Assembly (NCBI GenBank): GCA_020860605.1
Contig: JAJBTZ010000085.1
Coordinates: 30,236 to 94,235, forward strand
Length of the DNA: 64,000 nucleotides
Source: Ruminococcus sp.
GTDB taxonomy: Bacteria; Bacillota; Clostridia; Oscillospirales; Ruminococcaceae
Direction: 5' to 3'
Every line of letters begins with the position of its first letter. Position 1 is the stretch's first letter. Below, in pieces: positions 26,713 through 35,344 of the stretch. Below the pieces are notes generated by a model, which was not told where the DNA came from, made no database searches, and saw only the letters and a program-made list of their open reading frames with translations. The position numbers were made by a program, and so were the translations under genes.

Positions 26713-28395
26713 TTACTTTTCGTTTTCTTTATAGTGAGCCAAAAGCCTGTTAACTGCACTTACAAGCGCGTAGATGGACGAAACGATGATATCGCTGTCG
26801 ATTCCTGCGCCCCACTCGAGCTTGCCGTCCTTGTCCTTGATTCCGACATATGAGGCAGCCTTTGCATTTGAGCTTACCTCGAGAGCGTGCTCGGTGTATG
26901 TATCTAGTATATAGATATCTCCCAAGGCGTTCTTGATAGCGTTGCTGACAGCATCGAGTCGGCCGTTGCCGAAGGCGGTTTCTACACGCCTCTCACCGTC
27001 GATTTCCATCGTGACGGTGGCGGTGATGCCGTTGGGCTCCTGCTTGAAGTGAGCCTCCGGGACCTTAAGATGGGTTTCGATGTTGACGAAATCGTCCATG
27101 AATATCTTATAGACCTCATCCGGCTGAAGCTCCTTGTGAGCGTGGTCGGAAATGCTCTTGACGTGGTAGGCAAACGCTGCCCGCATCTTCGGAGGGAGAA
27201 TGTGGGAGTATCTCGTCTCGAGTACATACCCGATTCCTCCGCCACCAGACTGGGAATTGATTCTTATAACGTCTGCCTCGTAGACTCTGCCGACGTCTGT
27301 CGGATCTATCGGAAGATACGGAACCGTCCAGACTCCGCAGTTATGTTCTTCACGATACTTCATGCCCTTTGCGATGGCGTCCTGATGAGAACCGCTGAAG
27401 GCTGCGAAGACGAGCTGGCCTGAATAAGGCTGCCTCTCGTAAACATGCATCCTCGTGACCCTCTCGTACACTTCAGTAATTGCCGGTAAATCCGAGAAAT
27501 CGAGCTCAGGGTCGACGCCCTGGGAGTACATATTTAGTGAAAGTGTGATGATATCGACATTGCCGGTTCTCTCGCCGTTGCCGAAGAGAGTTCCTTCGAT
27601 CCTGTCGGCACCTGCAAGAAGTCCCATCTCGCTATCTGCAATGGCGCAGCCACGGTCGTTATGCGGGTGAAGAGAGACTATAATATTTTCTCTGTAGTCG
27701 AGATTTTTGCACATGTATTCGATCTGGCTTGCATAGATGTGGGGCATCGAGTGCGAAACCGTCACAGGGAAGTTGTAGATGACCTTGTTGTCGGGCGACG
27801 GCTTCCATACTTCTGAAACTGCGTTGCAGACCTCAAGCGAGAATTCCGGCTCGGCACCTGTGAAGCTCTCGGGTGAATACTCGAACATGATGTTTCCACC
27901 CATTTTCTCCTTATACTCAAGGCAGAGCTTTGCGCCTGAAACGGCGATTTCTTTGATTTCTTCCTTGCTTCTCTTGAAGACCTGCTCGCGCTGGGCCACA
28001 GACACTGAATTATAAAGATGCACTATTGCGTTCTTTGCGCCATCGATAGCCTCGAAGGTCTTCTTGATGATGTGTTCACGCGACTGGGTGAGAACCTGGA
28101 TCGTCACGTCATCAGGTATTAAATTATTCTCGATAAGGGCACGGCAGAAGTCATATTCCGTCTCGCTCGCTGCCGGGAAACCGATTTCGATTTCCTTGAA
28201 GCCGATCTTGACTAAAAGATCGAAGAACTCGAGCTTCTCCTCAAGGCTCATCGGAACTATGAGCGCCTGATTGCCATCTCTTAGGTCGACGCTGCACCAT
28301 ATCGGCGCCTTGTCGACATATTCCTTGTTAATCCAGTCGTTTGTCGCATTCTTCGGCACAAAATACTGCCGAATGTACTTTTCGTATCCCTTCAT
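26713..28395 (-). CDS. leuA: 2-isopropylmalate synthase
   Basis: A 560-residue enzyme for the first leucine step, joining acetyl-CoA and 2-oxoisovalerate. It belongs to the long LeuA type seen in actinobacteria and some Clostridia (starting APIWCSVDLRDGNQALIVPM). The metal-binding HPHNDRG motif is in VSLHPHNDRGCAIADSEMG. The C-terminal ~150 residues form the leucine-sensing LeuA dimer domain. The start at MKGYEKYIRQYF is set by AAGGAG five to six bases upstream; an extension to 28443 would enter the T-box leader. It is the first gene of the operon. Confidence 0.95.
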   Translation of the reverse strand: MKGYEKYIRQYFVPKNATNDWINKEYVDKAPIWCSVDLRDGNQALIVPMSLEEKLEFFDLLVKIGFKEIEIGFPAASETEYDFCRALIENNLIPDDVTIQVLTQSREHIIKKTFEAIDGAKNAIVHLYNSVSVAQREQVFKRSKEEIKEIAVSGAKLCLEYKEKMGGNIMFEYSPESFTGAEPEFSLEVCNAVSEVWKPSPDNKVIYNFPVTVSHSMPHIYASQIEYMCKNLDYRENIIVSLHPHNDRGCAIADSEMGLLAGADRIEGTLFGNGERTGNVDIITLSLNMYSQGVDPELDFSDLPAITEVYERVTRMHVYERQPYSGQLVFAAFSGSHQDAIAKGMKYREEHNCGVWTVPYLPIDPTDVGRVYEADVIRINSQSGGGGIGYVLETRYSHILPPKMRAAFAYHVKSISDHAHKELQPDEVYKIFMDDFVNIETHLKVPEAHFKQEPNGITATVTMEIDGERRVETAFGNGRLDAVSNAIKNALGDIYILDTYTEHALEVSSNAKAASYVGIKDKDGKLEWGAGIDSDIIVSSIYALVSAVNRLLAHYKENEK

Positions 28396-28454
28396 AAAAC
28401 TCCTTCCTGCGTTTGGGTATAAAAAATCTTTCACCCAAAACAACTCTTGTTTAG

Positions 28455-28706
28455 GATAAAAGAGACGAAGTCATAATATCTCCGCGGTACCACTCTTTTT
28501 GATTCGATTTTGTAAAAATCAAACCCGCTCATTTCGCGTCAACCAACGCGACCGCCCTTTAACGGGAGCACCCGTTCAAACCTACTCGTTGCCTTTCAGC
28601 CGAAAGCTCAGGGATGAGTTATACCAAAGACCCGTTACCACCTTTCACCATCCGGCAGCTCTCTTAAAACGGAAGAGGTTGGCTTTGTTCCCGTCAACGC
28701 CTTTTC
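28455..28706 (-). promoter_or_regulatory. Leucine T-box leader of the leu-ilv operon
   Basis: The minus-strand leader has the conserved T-box AGTGGTACCGCGGA (28494-28481), which pairs with the acceptor end of uncharged tRNA, and a competing terminator (GAGA..UCUC plus UUUU, about 28483-28458). Stem I lies upstream, with AGAGAGC-type and K-turn-like bases. The likely specifier is CUC (28618-28616) in the context AACUCAUCCCUGAG, a leucine codon that matches leuA just downstream. Uncharged tRNA-Leu should therefore turn on the whole eight-gene pathway. The specifier position is inferred from context. Confidence 0.88.
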
Positions 28707-28710
28707 AATT

Positions 28711-28739
28711 ATAATAACCTATCTTTGAGCAAATGTCAA
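28711..28739 (-). promoter_or_regulatory. Promoter of the leu-ilv operon
   Basis: Minus strand: TTGACA (28739-28734), 17 bases, TATTAT (28716-28711). Confidence 0.8.
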
Positions 28740-28784
28740 GTGCTTTTTTTAAATTTTTCAGAAGCCTTACTGAGGCTTGAAATA

Positions 28785-28813
28785 TTGACTTTGGCAAGAA
28801 GTCGCGGTATAAT
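28785..28813 (+). promoter_or_regulatory. Promoter of the PHP-glycosyltransferase-YfhO genes
   Basis: TTGACT (28785-28790), 17 bases, TATAAT (28808-28813); the start codon of the PHP gene is ~27 bases past the expected transcription start. Confidence 0.8.
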
Positions 28814-28847
28814 GTACTCTGTTATATTATGAAAACAAGATGAGGGT

Positions 28848-29666
28848 ATGAGTAATATGGAACTTTATAAATACGAAACTCACCTGCACACCTCTCAGGG
28901 CTCGCTTTGCTCCTGCTCGAGTGGGGCTGAACAGGCGGAGAATTTGAAAAGATGCGGTTATGCTGGCATGTTTGTGACAGATCACTTCTTCGGTGGAAAC
29001 ACTGCCGTCGACAGAAGGCTTCCTTGGGACGTGAAGATTCATCTCTTCTGCCAGGGGTACGAGGACGCGAAGAAGAAAGGCGACGAGATTGGGCTGCAGG
29101 TCTTCTTCGGCTGGGAATATGCCTACAGAGGGACTGAGCTACTGACATACGGCCTTGACAAGCAGTTTTTACTCGATCACCCGGAGCTTGACCATATGGA
29201 GCTTCCGGCATACTGCGACCTCGTTCACTCCTGCGGAGGCTTCGTCGTTCACGCTCACCCGTTCAGAGAGGCTGGGTATCTCGACACGATAAGGCTGTTC
29301 CCCCGTAAAGTCGACGGAGTTGAGGCGGTCAACGCTTCACACCGCGATCCTGAATTCGACCGCAGGGCAACAATCTATGCCGAAGCCTATAATCTCCCGA
29401 TAACAGGAGGCTCCGACACCCACACGACATGGAGCTATCCTGGCGGTGGAATAGTCCTCGAAAAGCCTCTCAAGGACGACCATGACTATTTAAAACGGCT
29501 TCAGAACGACGAAATCACGGCGATTCTGGAGGCCACCAACAAATACATGTTCAGTCAGCCTGACGGAGACGTCTGGCACACCTGCAAGAGGCCTGACATC
29601 TCGCTCTTACCAGAAGAGCAGAGGAAAAAGGCTGAAGAATTCTACGCCGGCCATCCTGAGACTTAA
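28848..29666 (+). CDS. PHP-domain phosphoesterase
   Basis: A 272-residue cytoplasmic protein of the PHP metal-dependent phosphoesterase family. The family's metal site is visible: YETHLHTS (9-16), MFVTDHF, the Glu of FGWEYAYRG, VHAHPFRE, and the terminal GGSDTHT. Substrates range from histidinol phosphate to nucleotides and cannot be read from sequence; the absence of his genes nearby argues against a simple HisK. It is the first gene of a likely three-gene operon with the glycosyltransferase 14 bases downstream. A start at the second ATG (28857) is possible. Confidence 0.85.
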   Translation: MSNMELYKYETHLHTSQGSLCSCSSGAEQAENLKRCGYAGMFVTDHFFGGNTAVDRRLPWDVKIHLFCQGYEDAKKKGDEIGLQVFFGWEYAYRGTELLTYGLDKQFLLDHPELDHMELPAYCDLVHSCGGFVVHAHPFREAGYLDTIRLFPRKVDGVEAVNASHRDPEFDRRATIYAEAYNLPITGGSDTHTTWSYPGGGIVLEKPLKDDHDYLKRLQNDEITAILEATNKYMFSQPDGDVWHTCKRPDISLLPEEQRKKAEEFYAGHPET

Positions 29667-29680
29667 GAAAGGAGCGAGCC

Positions 29681-30601
29681 ATGCTCTCAGTCATAATTCC
29701 CTCGTTTAACGAGGAGCCTAATATTCAGAATACAGCAAGCGTTATCTCAGGGGTTTTGGACGAGAACGGCATTGATTTTGAGATTATCTTCTCCGACGAC
29801 GGCTCCCGTGACAACACCTGGCGGGAGATTACTCTTGCCCACGAGAAGGACCCGAGAGTTTCTGGCCTTCGCTTCTCCCGGAACTTCGGCAAGGAAAGCG
29901 CCATCTGGGCTGGGCTCGAGGCAGCAAAGGGCGACTGTGCAGTCGTCATCGACTGCGACTTGCAGCACCCGCCGAAGGTGATCCCTGAAATGTATAAGCT
30001 CTGGCAGAACGGAGCTGAGGTCGTCGAGGGGAAAAAGTCCTCAAGAGGCAAGGAAAACGGCATCTACAAGGCGTTTTCGAAGCTTTTCTACAAGCTGATC
30101 GCTTCGGCATCTGGGATTGACATGGCAGATACTTCCGATTTCAAGCTTTTAGACCGCAAGGTCATCGATGCGATTCTTTCAATGCAGGAGAGGACGACCT
30201 TCTTCAGAGCCCTTTCCGGCTGGGTTGGGTTCAGGTCTGAGACGATCACCTACGACGTTGAGGAGAGGGCATTTGGCGAAAGAAAATGGACTCCGAAGAT
30301 GCTCATCAAGTATGCGATCAAGAACCTCATGGCATTCACGTCTGTACCGCTCTATCTGTCGGGAGTTTTAGGCGGAATTATCTCGGTGGCTTCGGTGATT
30401 CTGTTTATCCTGAAATGGTGCGGAGTAAGCATGGGGAGCTTTGGTGGCTCACAGATACTACTTCTCTTGACTGGCGGGCTGATTCTCATATGCCTTTCGA
30501 TTATTGGGAGATATTTAGCCCAGATTTACGAAGAAATCAAACACCGACCGAAATATATTATTTCCGACTCTATCAAATCTCAGGGAGGTCAAAATGACTG
30601 A
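29681..30601 (+). CDS. Polyprenyl-phosphate glycosyltransferase (GT2, CsbB/GtrB-like)
   Basis: A 306-residue family 2 glycosyltransferase. A DPM1-like catalytic domain (LSVIIPSFNEEPNIQNT; FSDDGSRDNTW; DCDLQHPPKVIPEM; RTTFFRALSGWVGF) is followed by two C-terminal transmembrane helices (about 225-290). Such enzymes load a sugar onto undecaprenyl phosphate at the inner face for later transfer outside. In Bacillus subtilis CsbB acts with YfhO to glycosylate lipoteichoic acid; the gene here overlaps a yfhO-like gene by eight bases, strongly suggesting the same pair. The sugar is unknown. Confidence 0.9.
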   Translation: MLSVIIPSFNEEPNIQNTASVISGVLDENGIDFEIIFSDDGSRDNTWREITLAHEKDPRVSGLRFSRNFGKESAIWAGLEAAKGDCAVVIDCDLQHPPKVIPEMYKLWQNGAEVVEGKKSSRGKENGIYKAFSKLFYKLIASASGIDMADTSDFKLLDRKVIDAILSMQERTTFFRALSGWVGFRSETITYDVEERAFGERKWTPKMLIKYAIKNLMAFTSVPLYLSGVLGGIISVASVILFILKWCGVSMGSFGGSQILLLLTGGLILICLSIIGRYLAQIYEEIKHRPKYIISDSIKSQGGQND

Positions 30602-33449
30602 TACTATCGAAAATATTACGCCAGAAACGGTTGAAGACGCAGAGACCACAGCCGAAGTGGTGGAGGAAGCAGTGGTCTTAGAAACTCCTGCTCCTGAAGA
30701 TCCCGAAGCGGAGGCTCCTAAGAGGCAAAGAAAGAAAATCTGGGACAATCCTGTCGGCAGATGGTTCTATAGAAACCGCTGGAATCTTCTTATCTTCTTC
30801 CTGCCGGTTGCAATTATGTATATCGTCTACGCCTGCTTCGGAGTTCACCCGTTTGGGGAGAATTCGGTGCTGGTTCTGGACTTAAACGGCCAGTATGTCT
30901 CCTACTACGAGGCGTTGAGGGATGCTATCTGGGGCGACGGTTCGCTCATGTACAGCTGGTCGCGAAACTTAAGCGGTGAGATGTTCGGAATCTTTGCCTA
31001 TTATCTTGCAAGCCCATTCATGTGGATTATAATCTTACTTCCGAGGACGATGATGTGTGGCGCTATCGAGATTATGGAATTGGCAAAGATCGGCTGCTGC
31101 GGTCTTGCGTTTGCATATTATCTCAGAAAATCCAAGGGTGCCAACGAATACTGCCAGGTTATCTTCTCCGTCAGCTATGCACTGATGACCTACATTGTCG
31201 TCGAACTGATGAACCCGATGTGGATCGACGGAATGATATGGCTGCCGATAATCCTCTTGGGCATCGAGAGGCTTGTCGATCACGGGAAGATGCTCGGATT
31301 CGTCCTCCCGCTAACGATCATGTTCATCTCACATTTCTACATTGGGTACATGATCGGGTTCTTCTGCGCTCTATACTTCGTTTATTATATCTTCTCCCGT
31401 CCGGGACACGCTATAGCTCCGCACTGGTTCAAGGCTGGGCTCAAGTTTGCTGCTTCGGCAATAATCGCTGTTCTCGGAGCAGCGGTTGTGCTGATTCCGA
31501 CATACTACTCTCTGAGTCTCGGCAAGCTCGACTTCTCCGACCCGGACTTCACCCCGACAACTCAGTTTGACATCTTCGAGTTCATCTCGAAGCTCTTCTC
31601 GAATTCCTACGACACGGTTCGCCCTGAAGGCCTTCCGATGATCGCCTGTGGAACCGTCATAATCATGCTGATTCCGCTCTTCTTCCTCAACAGGAATATT
31701 TCCGTCAAGGAAAAGGTCGCCAACGGCTCTCTGATGTTTGCGATATTCGGGAGCATGTATGTCTCGACAATCGACATCGCATGGCATGGCTTCCAGGTCC
31801 CGAACTGGCTCCCCTATCGCTACTCCTTCACATTCTCCTTCATGATGATCATCTGCGCCTACAGAGCGTTTGAGAACCTCTCGGGAGTGTCGTTCAGGGA
31901 GATAGTCCTCACGGCATTCGCATGGATTGTGGTGCTCGCATATCTCAACCAGCAGGATTACGAGACGTTTTATCTCTTCGAAACCGTCTGGTTCGGGATT
32001 CTCTGTGTGGTCGTCTTCTGTATACTCCTGTTCCTTATGAAGAAATACCCGACAAGGGTTATGTGTATAGTCCTTGCGGTGTTTATCTGTCTTGAAATTT
32101 TCGAAAATTCGCTCTACACCGTCTATTCGATCGACTGTGACGTCGTCTACTCGACCTACGATTCCTATCAGGACTACTTCATCGACGGCAGAAGCGTTGT
32201 TGACCAGGTTGAGGAATATGACGACGGCCTTTACAGAATGGAATCTACATTTAAGAGAACCGTCAACGACCCGATCGGAATGGGCTACAAGGGCATTTCA
32301 CACTCAAGCTCTACTATGAACTCCGCTGCCCTTGAGCTTCTCGATTCGCTCGGCTTCGGCGTTTCGGGACACTATTCGAAGTACACCGGCGCGACGGTTC
32401 TTACAGACTCACTCTTAGGCATCAAGTACTTAATGTACAAGCCGGATGAGAAATCGTTATCGGTCGACCCGAAGGAGATAAACCGCCAGAACTACGAAAA
32501 CTGGCTCGAGATGCCATATGAAGGGTATGAGCTCATCATGACCGAAGAGGACACCGGCACCGATATCTCCGTTTACGAGAACCCATATGCCCTCTCGATC
32601 GGCTACATGTCGAGCTATGATATCTTAGATTTAGAGCTCGACTCCGACGACCCGATCAAGAATCAGGAGAACCTGCTTCAATGCCTCCTTGGCGACCGCT
32701 CGATCAAGGTTTTCAGCCGAATCTACAGCTACACCACCGACACCTACAACGTCTCCACCGCCACGACAGGCGACCACATCTGGTACACCACCGTCGTCGA
32801 CGGCAGCGACAGCTATGTCGAGTTCACGATAAACGTCGACAGCGATAACCCGATTTACGCCTTCTTCCCGACTATCTATCAGAGGCAGTGCAACATGTGG
32901 ATAAAGGCGGACTCGTGGGATGTCTCGAACTACGCTTTCTTAGATTACTTCTTCACAAGCGAGTACTACAGCATCTTGGATCTTGGCACTTATGAAGACG
33001 GCGAAACCATTCACTTAAGAATGACCCTTGCAAACGGCGAAGCGCTCTTCTCGGCAGTTCTCTTCTATGAGCTTGATATCGAAGCGATGGAAGTCTATCT
33101 CGATGAGCTCAGAGAGAATCAGTGGGAGATCGAAGAGTACACCGACACCTACCTCTCGGGCACCGTCACCGCTGACGAGGACGGAATCCTCTTCACGACT
33201 ATCCCCTATGAGTCCGGCTGGACGATTACAGTCGATGGCGAAGAGGTTGAGCCTGTGAAGGTCCTTGATTCGCTTATCGGCATCGAGGTCTCTGAGGGCA
33301 CCCACACCGTCACCATGAAGTTCTTCCCTGACTACTTCAAGCTTGGCATTGCGGTCTCGATCTTGGGCCTCTCGCTTATCCTCATAATCTTCATAGTCGA
33401 GTTTAAGAACGGCTGGCTCTTCAAAAAAATTCTCGCAAAGACGAAATAA
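30594..33449 (+). CDS. YfhO-family membrane glycosyltransferase
   Basis: A 951-residue polytopic membrane protein of the YfhO family (GT-C type fold). It has an acidic cytoplasmic N-terminus (about 1-50, Glu/Thr/Pro-rich), roughly a dozen hydrophobic helices from residue 63 to ~490, a large extracytoplasmic region (~500-910, many Tyr, Asp and Ser) and a final helix before a basic end (KKILAKTK). The Asp in VLVLDLNGQYVSYYEALRD after the first helix is typical of YfhO. It should move sugar from the carrier made by the upstream GT2 onto a wall polymer. The eight-base overlap indicates coupled translation. Confidence 0.88.
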   Translation: MTDTIENITPETVEDAETTAEVVEEAVVLETPAPEDPEAEAPKRQRKKIWDNPVGRWFYRNRWNLLIFFLPVAIMYIVYACFGVHPFGENSVLVLDLNGQYVSYYEALRDAIWGDGSLMYSWSRNLSGEMFGIFAYYLASPFMWIIILLPRTMMCGAIEIMELAKIGCCGLAFAYYLRKSKGANEYCQVIFSVSYALMTYIVVELMNPMWIDGMIWLPIILLGIERLVDHGKMLGFVLPLTIMFISHFYIGYMIGFFCALYFVYYIFSRPGHAIAPHWFKAGLKFAASAIIAVLGAAVVLIPTYYSLSLGKLDFSDPDFTPTTQFDIFEFISKLFSNSYDTVRPEGLPMIACGTVIIMLIPLFFLNRNISVKEKVANGSLMFAIFGSMYVSTIDIAWHGFQVPNWLPYRYSFTFSFMMIICAYRAFENLSGVSFREIVLTAFAWIVVLAYLNQQDYETFYLFETVWFGILCVVVFCILLFLMKKYPTRVMCIVLAVFICLEIFENSLYTVYSIDCDVVYSTYDSYQDYFIDGRSVVDQVEEYDDGLYRMESTFKRTVNDPIGMGYKGISHSSSTMNSAALELLDSLGFGVSGHYSKYTGATVLTDSLLGIKYLMYKPDEKSLSVDPKEINRQNYENWLEMPYEGYELIMTEEDTGTDISVYENPYALSIGYMSSYDILDLELDSDDPIKNQENLLQCLLGDRSIKVFSRIYSYTTDTYNVSTATTGDHIWYTTVVDGSDSYVEFTINVDSDNPIYAFFPTIYQRQCNMWIKADSWDVSNYAFLDYFFTSEYYSILDLGTYEDGETIHLRMTLANGEALFSAVLFYELDIEAMEVYLDELRENQWEIEEYTDTYLSGTVTADEDGILFTTIPYESGWTITVDGEEVEPVKVLDSLIGIEVSEGTHTVTMKFFPDYFKLGIAVSILGLSLILIIFIVEFKNGWLFKKILAKTK

Positions 33450-33452
33450 CTC

Positions 33453-33481
33453 TTGACGTTTTCCAAATTGCGGAGTAAACT
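33453..33481 (+). promoter_or_regulatory. Promoter of pduL
   Basis: TTGACG (33453-33458), 17 bases, TAAACT (33476-33481), only a few bases after the yfhO stop codon. Confidence 0.65.
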
Positions 33482-33543
33482 TATTAGTGGGAAATATCCG
33501 CTTGCCCGAATGGCGAGCTAAAACAAATATGGAGGACACAGAA

Positions 33544-34119
33544 ATGAAGTTTATAGTTGAAACATCAGCCCGTCACGTTCATGTGACTCAGGAAGCTCTC
33601 GAAGTTCTCTTCGGAGCTGGCGCTACCCTTACTAAGAAGAAGGACCTCTCCCAGCCTGGCCAGTTCGCCAGCGAGCAGAGAGTCACCATCGTAGGCCCGA
33701 AGAAGGAGCTCCCGAACGTCTCCATCCTCGGTCCCTGCAGAAATGCAGTTCAGGTTGAGCTTTCCGCAACCGATGCCCGTTCGATCGGCATCACTGCTCC
33801 CATCAGAGAGTCTGGCGACTTAGCTGGTTCCGCTCCCTGCAAGGTAGTTGGCCCCTGCGGAGAGATTGAGATTTCGGAAGGCGTCATCGTTGCAAAGAGA
33901 CACATCCACCTCACTCCTGAGGATGCTGAGACCCTTGGCGTCAAGAACGGCGACAACGTCTGGGTAAGAGTTGACACTCCCGAGAGAAGCGCCATCCTCG
34001 GCGACACCGTCTGCAGAGTAAGCTCAAGCTACGCTACAGCAATGCACATCGACACCGACGAGTCCAACGCCATCGGCGCTCCGAGAGAGCTCTACGGCGA
34101 GATTGTCAAGGTTGACTGA
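33544..34119 (+). CDS. pduL: Phosphate acyltransferase, PduL type
   Basis: A 191-residue phosphotransacylase that swaps CoA for phosphate on acetyl- or propionyl-CoA. The duplicated metal-binding motifs are SARHVHVT (8-15) and AKRHIHLTPEDA in the second half, with GPCRNAVQVELS between. The start at MKFIVETSARHVHV is set by GGAGG eight bases upstream; the frame begins earlier at 33487 without support. There is no encapsulation peptide before the catalytic part and no microcompartment genes nearby, so it is probably the housekeeping Pta substitute that works with NifJ for acetate formation. Confidence 0.92.
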   Translation: MKFIVETSARHVHVTQEALEVLFGAGATLTKKKDLSQPGQFASEQRVTIVGPKKELPNVSILGPCRNAVQVELSATDARSIGITAPIRESGDLAGSAPCKVVGPCGEIEISEGVIVAKRHIHLTPEDAETLGVKNGDNVWVRVDTPERSAILGDTVCRVSSSYATAMHIDTDESNAIGAPRELYGEIVKVD

Positions 34120-34135
34120 ATTTTAAGCTGATTTT

Positions 34136-34168
34136 ATCCCCCAGTTCGCAAAAAACTGGGGGATTTTT
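34136..34168 (+). terminator. Intrinsic terminator of pduL
   Basis: ATCCCCCAGTT pairs with AACTGGGGGAT and is followed by TTTTT. Confidence 0.9.
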
Positions 34169-34223
34169 CGGATTTCGTGAAACTTTTATGGGAATATGGC
34201 GGGATATAGTGTAGGAGGACACA

Positions 34224-34502
34224 ATCGCTCGCTTCGCTCGCGCCCTCTCAGTCAGCCACTTCGTGGCTGCCAGCTCTCCCAGAGGGAGAGCCAAGTTGCT
34301 GCCTTAAGGAAAGCCTTGTGCAAGCGGAGCTCTTGGCTCCCCCTTTGGGGGAGCTGTCGGCGAAGCCGACTGAGAGGGCGCGAGCCCCGAAGGGGCGAGC
34401 GTTGTCGCTGCTTCGCACCCCTCCACCGTCGCCTTCGGCGACGGTCCCCCGGCTTTGCCGAAGGCAAAGTGTCCCCTTCTCAGGGGAGGCTATAACTGCC
34501 TA
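34224..34502. repeat. Family B modular palindromic repeat block, copy 4
   Basis: A long block joining CGCTCGCTTCGCTCGCGCCCT-type arms, CTCAGTCAGCCACTTCGTGGCTG-type arms, an inverted copy (CCCTTTGGGGGAGCTGTCGGC..GACTGAGAGGGCGC) and the CCCTCCACCGTCGCCTTCGGCGACGGTCCCCC module ending GGGGAGGC. With the pduL terminator it fills the whole gap before the gene at 34517. Confidence 0.85.
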
Positions 34503-34516
34503 AGGAAGGTGATTTT

Positions 34517-35332
34517 ATGAAAACTACAGTTGAAAACCTGAGCGACGCCATAGGCCTTCTGAGCGACAAAATCCTCACAGAAGCCGACGCCTTGAGGGGC
34601 AGGAAGCGTGCCAACAGAGCTGCCTTGCGGGTTGTGGCGATTGCTGCTTGTGTCTGTTTGATAGTACTTGGCGCAGTGTATCTCAGCAGAGATACAGAAT
34701 TGCCGGTTGAAATCGAGCCTTACACAGTAACGACAATCGACGTCTCGGCGACGGGAGTTGTCACAAGCTATGAGGACCTCTGCGACTATCTCTCGAGTTA
34801 CAAAAATCTGCAATTTATAACCTTCGAGATAGTCTCGGTTTACAGCCCTGAGGAGGCTTATGAGCTCACCGGCTCGGACATCTTCACACGGCTCACAACG
34901 CTTTACAAAGTCCATGTGACCTACGACTGGCTTGCGGACTGCGAGGTCGACTACTACATGAATATCGCCCATGCTGGCGATAAGGAGCAGCAGTATCTGG
35001 GGAAGCCGATGTATGAGGTCGGGATGACGTTTATGTCGGCGGTGTTCGGGAGCTCAGATACTTGGCGGGTGCCTGTCGGGGAGATGGAATATCTTCTTGT
35101 AGACGGCACGGCGTACCATCTCGGGACGGAGGCGTTCATTACTGCCGAATATATTCCAAGCTTGGTGGAAGAGGCGAGCGAGGCCTACTTCTCAGCCGAA
35201 AATAACCCGATGCTGTTCTCATCACACGTCGATGCCGAAGCCTTGGGCGAATTTATAAGAACCGACTGGACGGCGCGAGGGTTCCTCGAAGAAAAAACTT
35301 CAGACGACGAAGTCGCGATTGACTATGATTAA
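34517..35332 (+). CDS. Single-pass membrane protein, anti-sigma-factor-like
   Basis: A 271-residue protein with a ~36-residue charged cytoplasmic N-terminus (MKTTVENLSDAIGLLSDKIL..), one transmembrane helix (VVAIAACVCLIVLGAVYLS, about 39-57) and a ~210-residue extracytoplasmic domain without recognised motif. The build and the location 12 bases before an ECF sigma gene suggest a membrane anti-sigma factor. The N-terminal stretch (ITDNISDxLIxEA-like in relatives) fits this class loosely. The usual order is sigma first, so the order here is reversed. Assignment rests on context. Confidence 0.65.
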   Translation: MKTTVENLSDAIGLLSDKILTEADALRGRKRANRAALRVVAIAACVCLIVLGAVYLSRDTELPVEIEPYTVTTIDVSATGVVTSYEDLCDYLSSYKNLQFITFEIVSVYSPEEAYELTGSDIFTRLTTLYKVHVTYDWLADCEVDYYMNIAHAGDKEQQYLGKPMYEVGMTFMSAVFGSSDTWRVPVGEMEYLLVDGTAYHLGTEAFITAEYIPSLVEEASEAYFSAENNPMLFSSHVDAEALGEFIRTDWTARGFLEEKTSDDEVAIDYD

Positions 35333-35344
35333 GGAGGTTAAACC

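Noticed and set aside
28481..28494. tRNA fragment or second tRNA gene at the GGTACCGCG motif
   Set aside because: The sequence is the T-box of the leu leader; no cloverleaf can be drawn.
33544..34119. Microcompartment (Pdu) locus
   Set aside because: PduL is present, but there are no shell proteins, no encapsulation peptide and no diol dehydratase nearby.
34196..34495. Open frames of 60-100 codons inside repeat blocks (also 515-790, 38081-38415, 59599-59871, 63716-63985)
   Set aside because: They encode Arg/Ser/Pro-rich low-complexity peptides from palindromes, in both strands at once, without ribosome sites.
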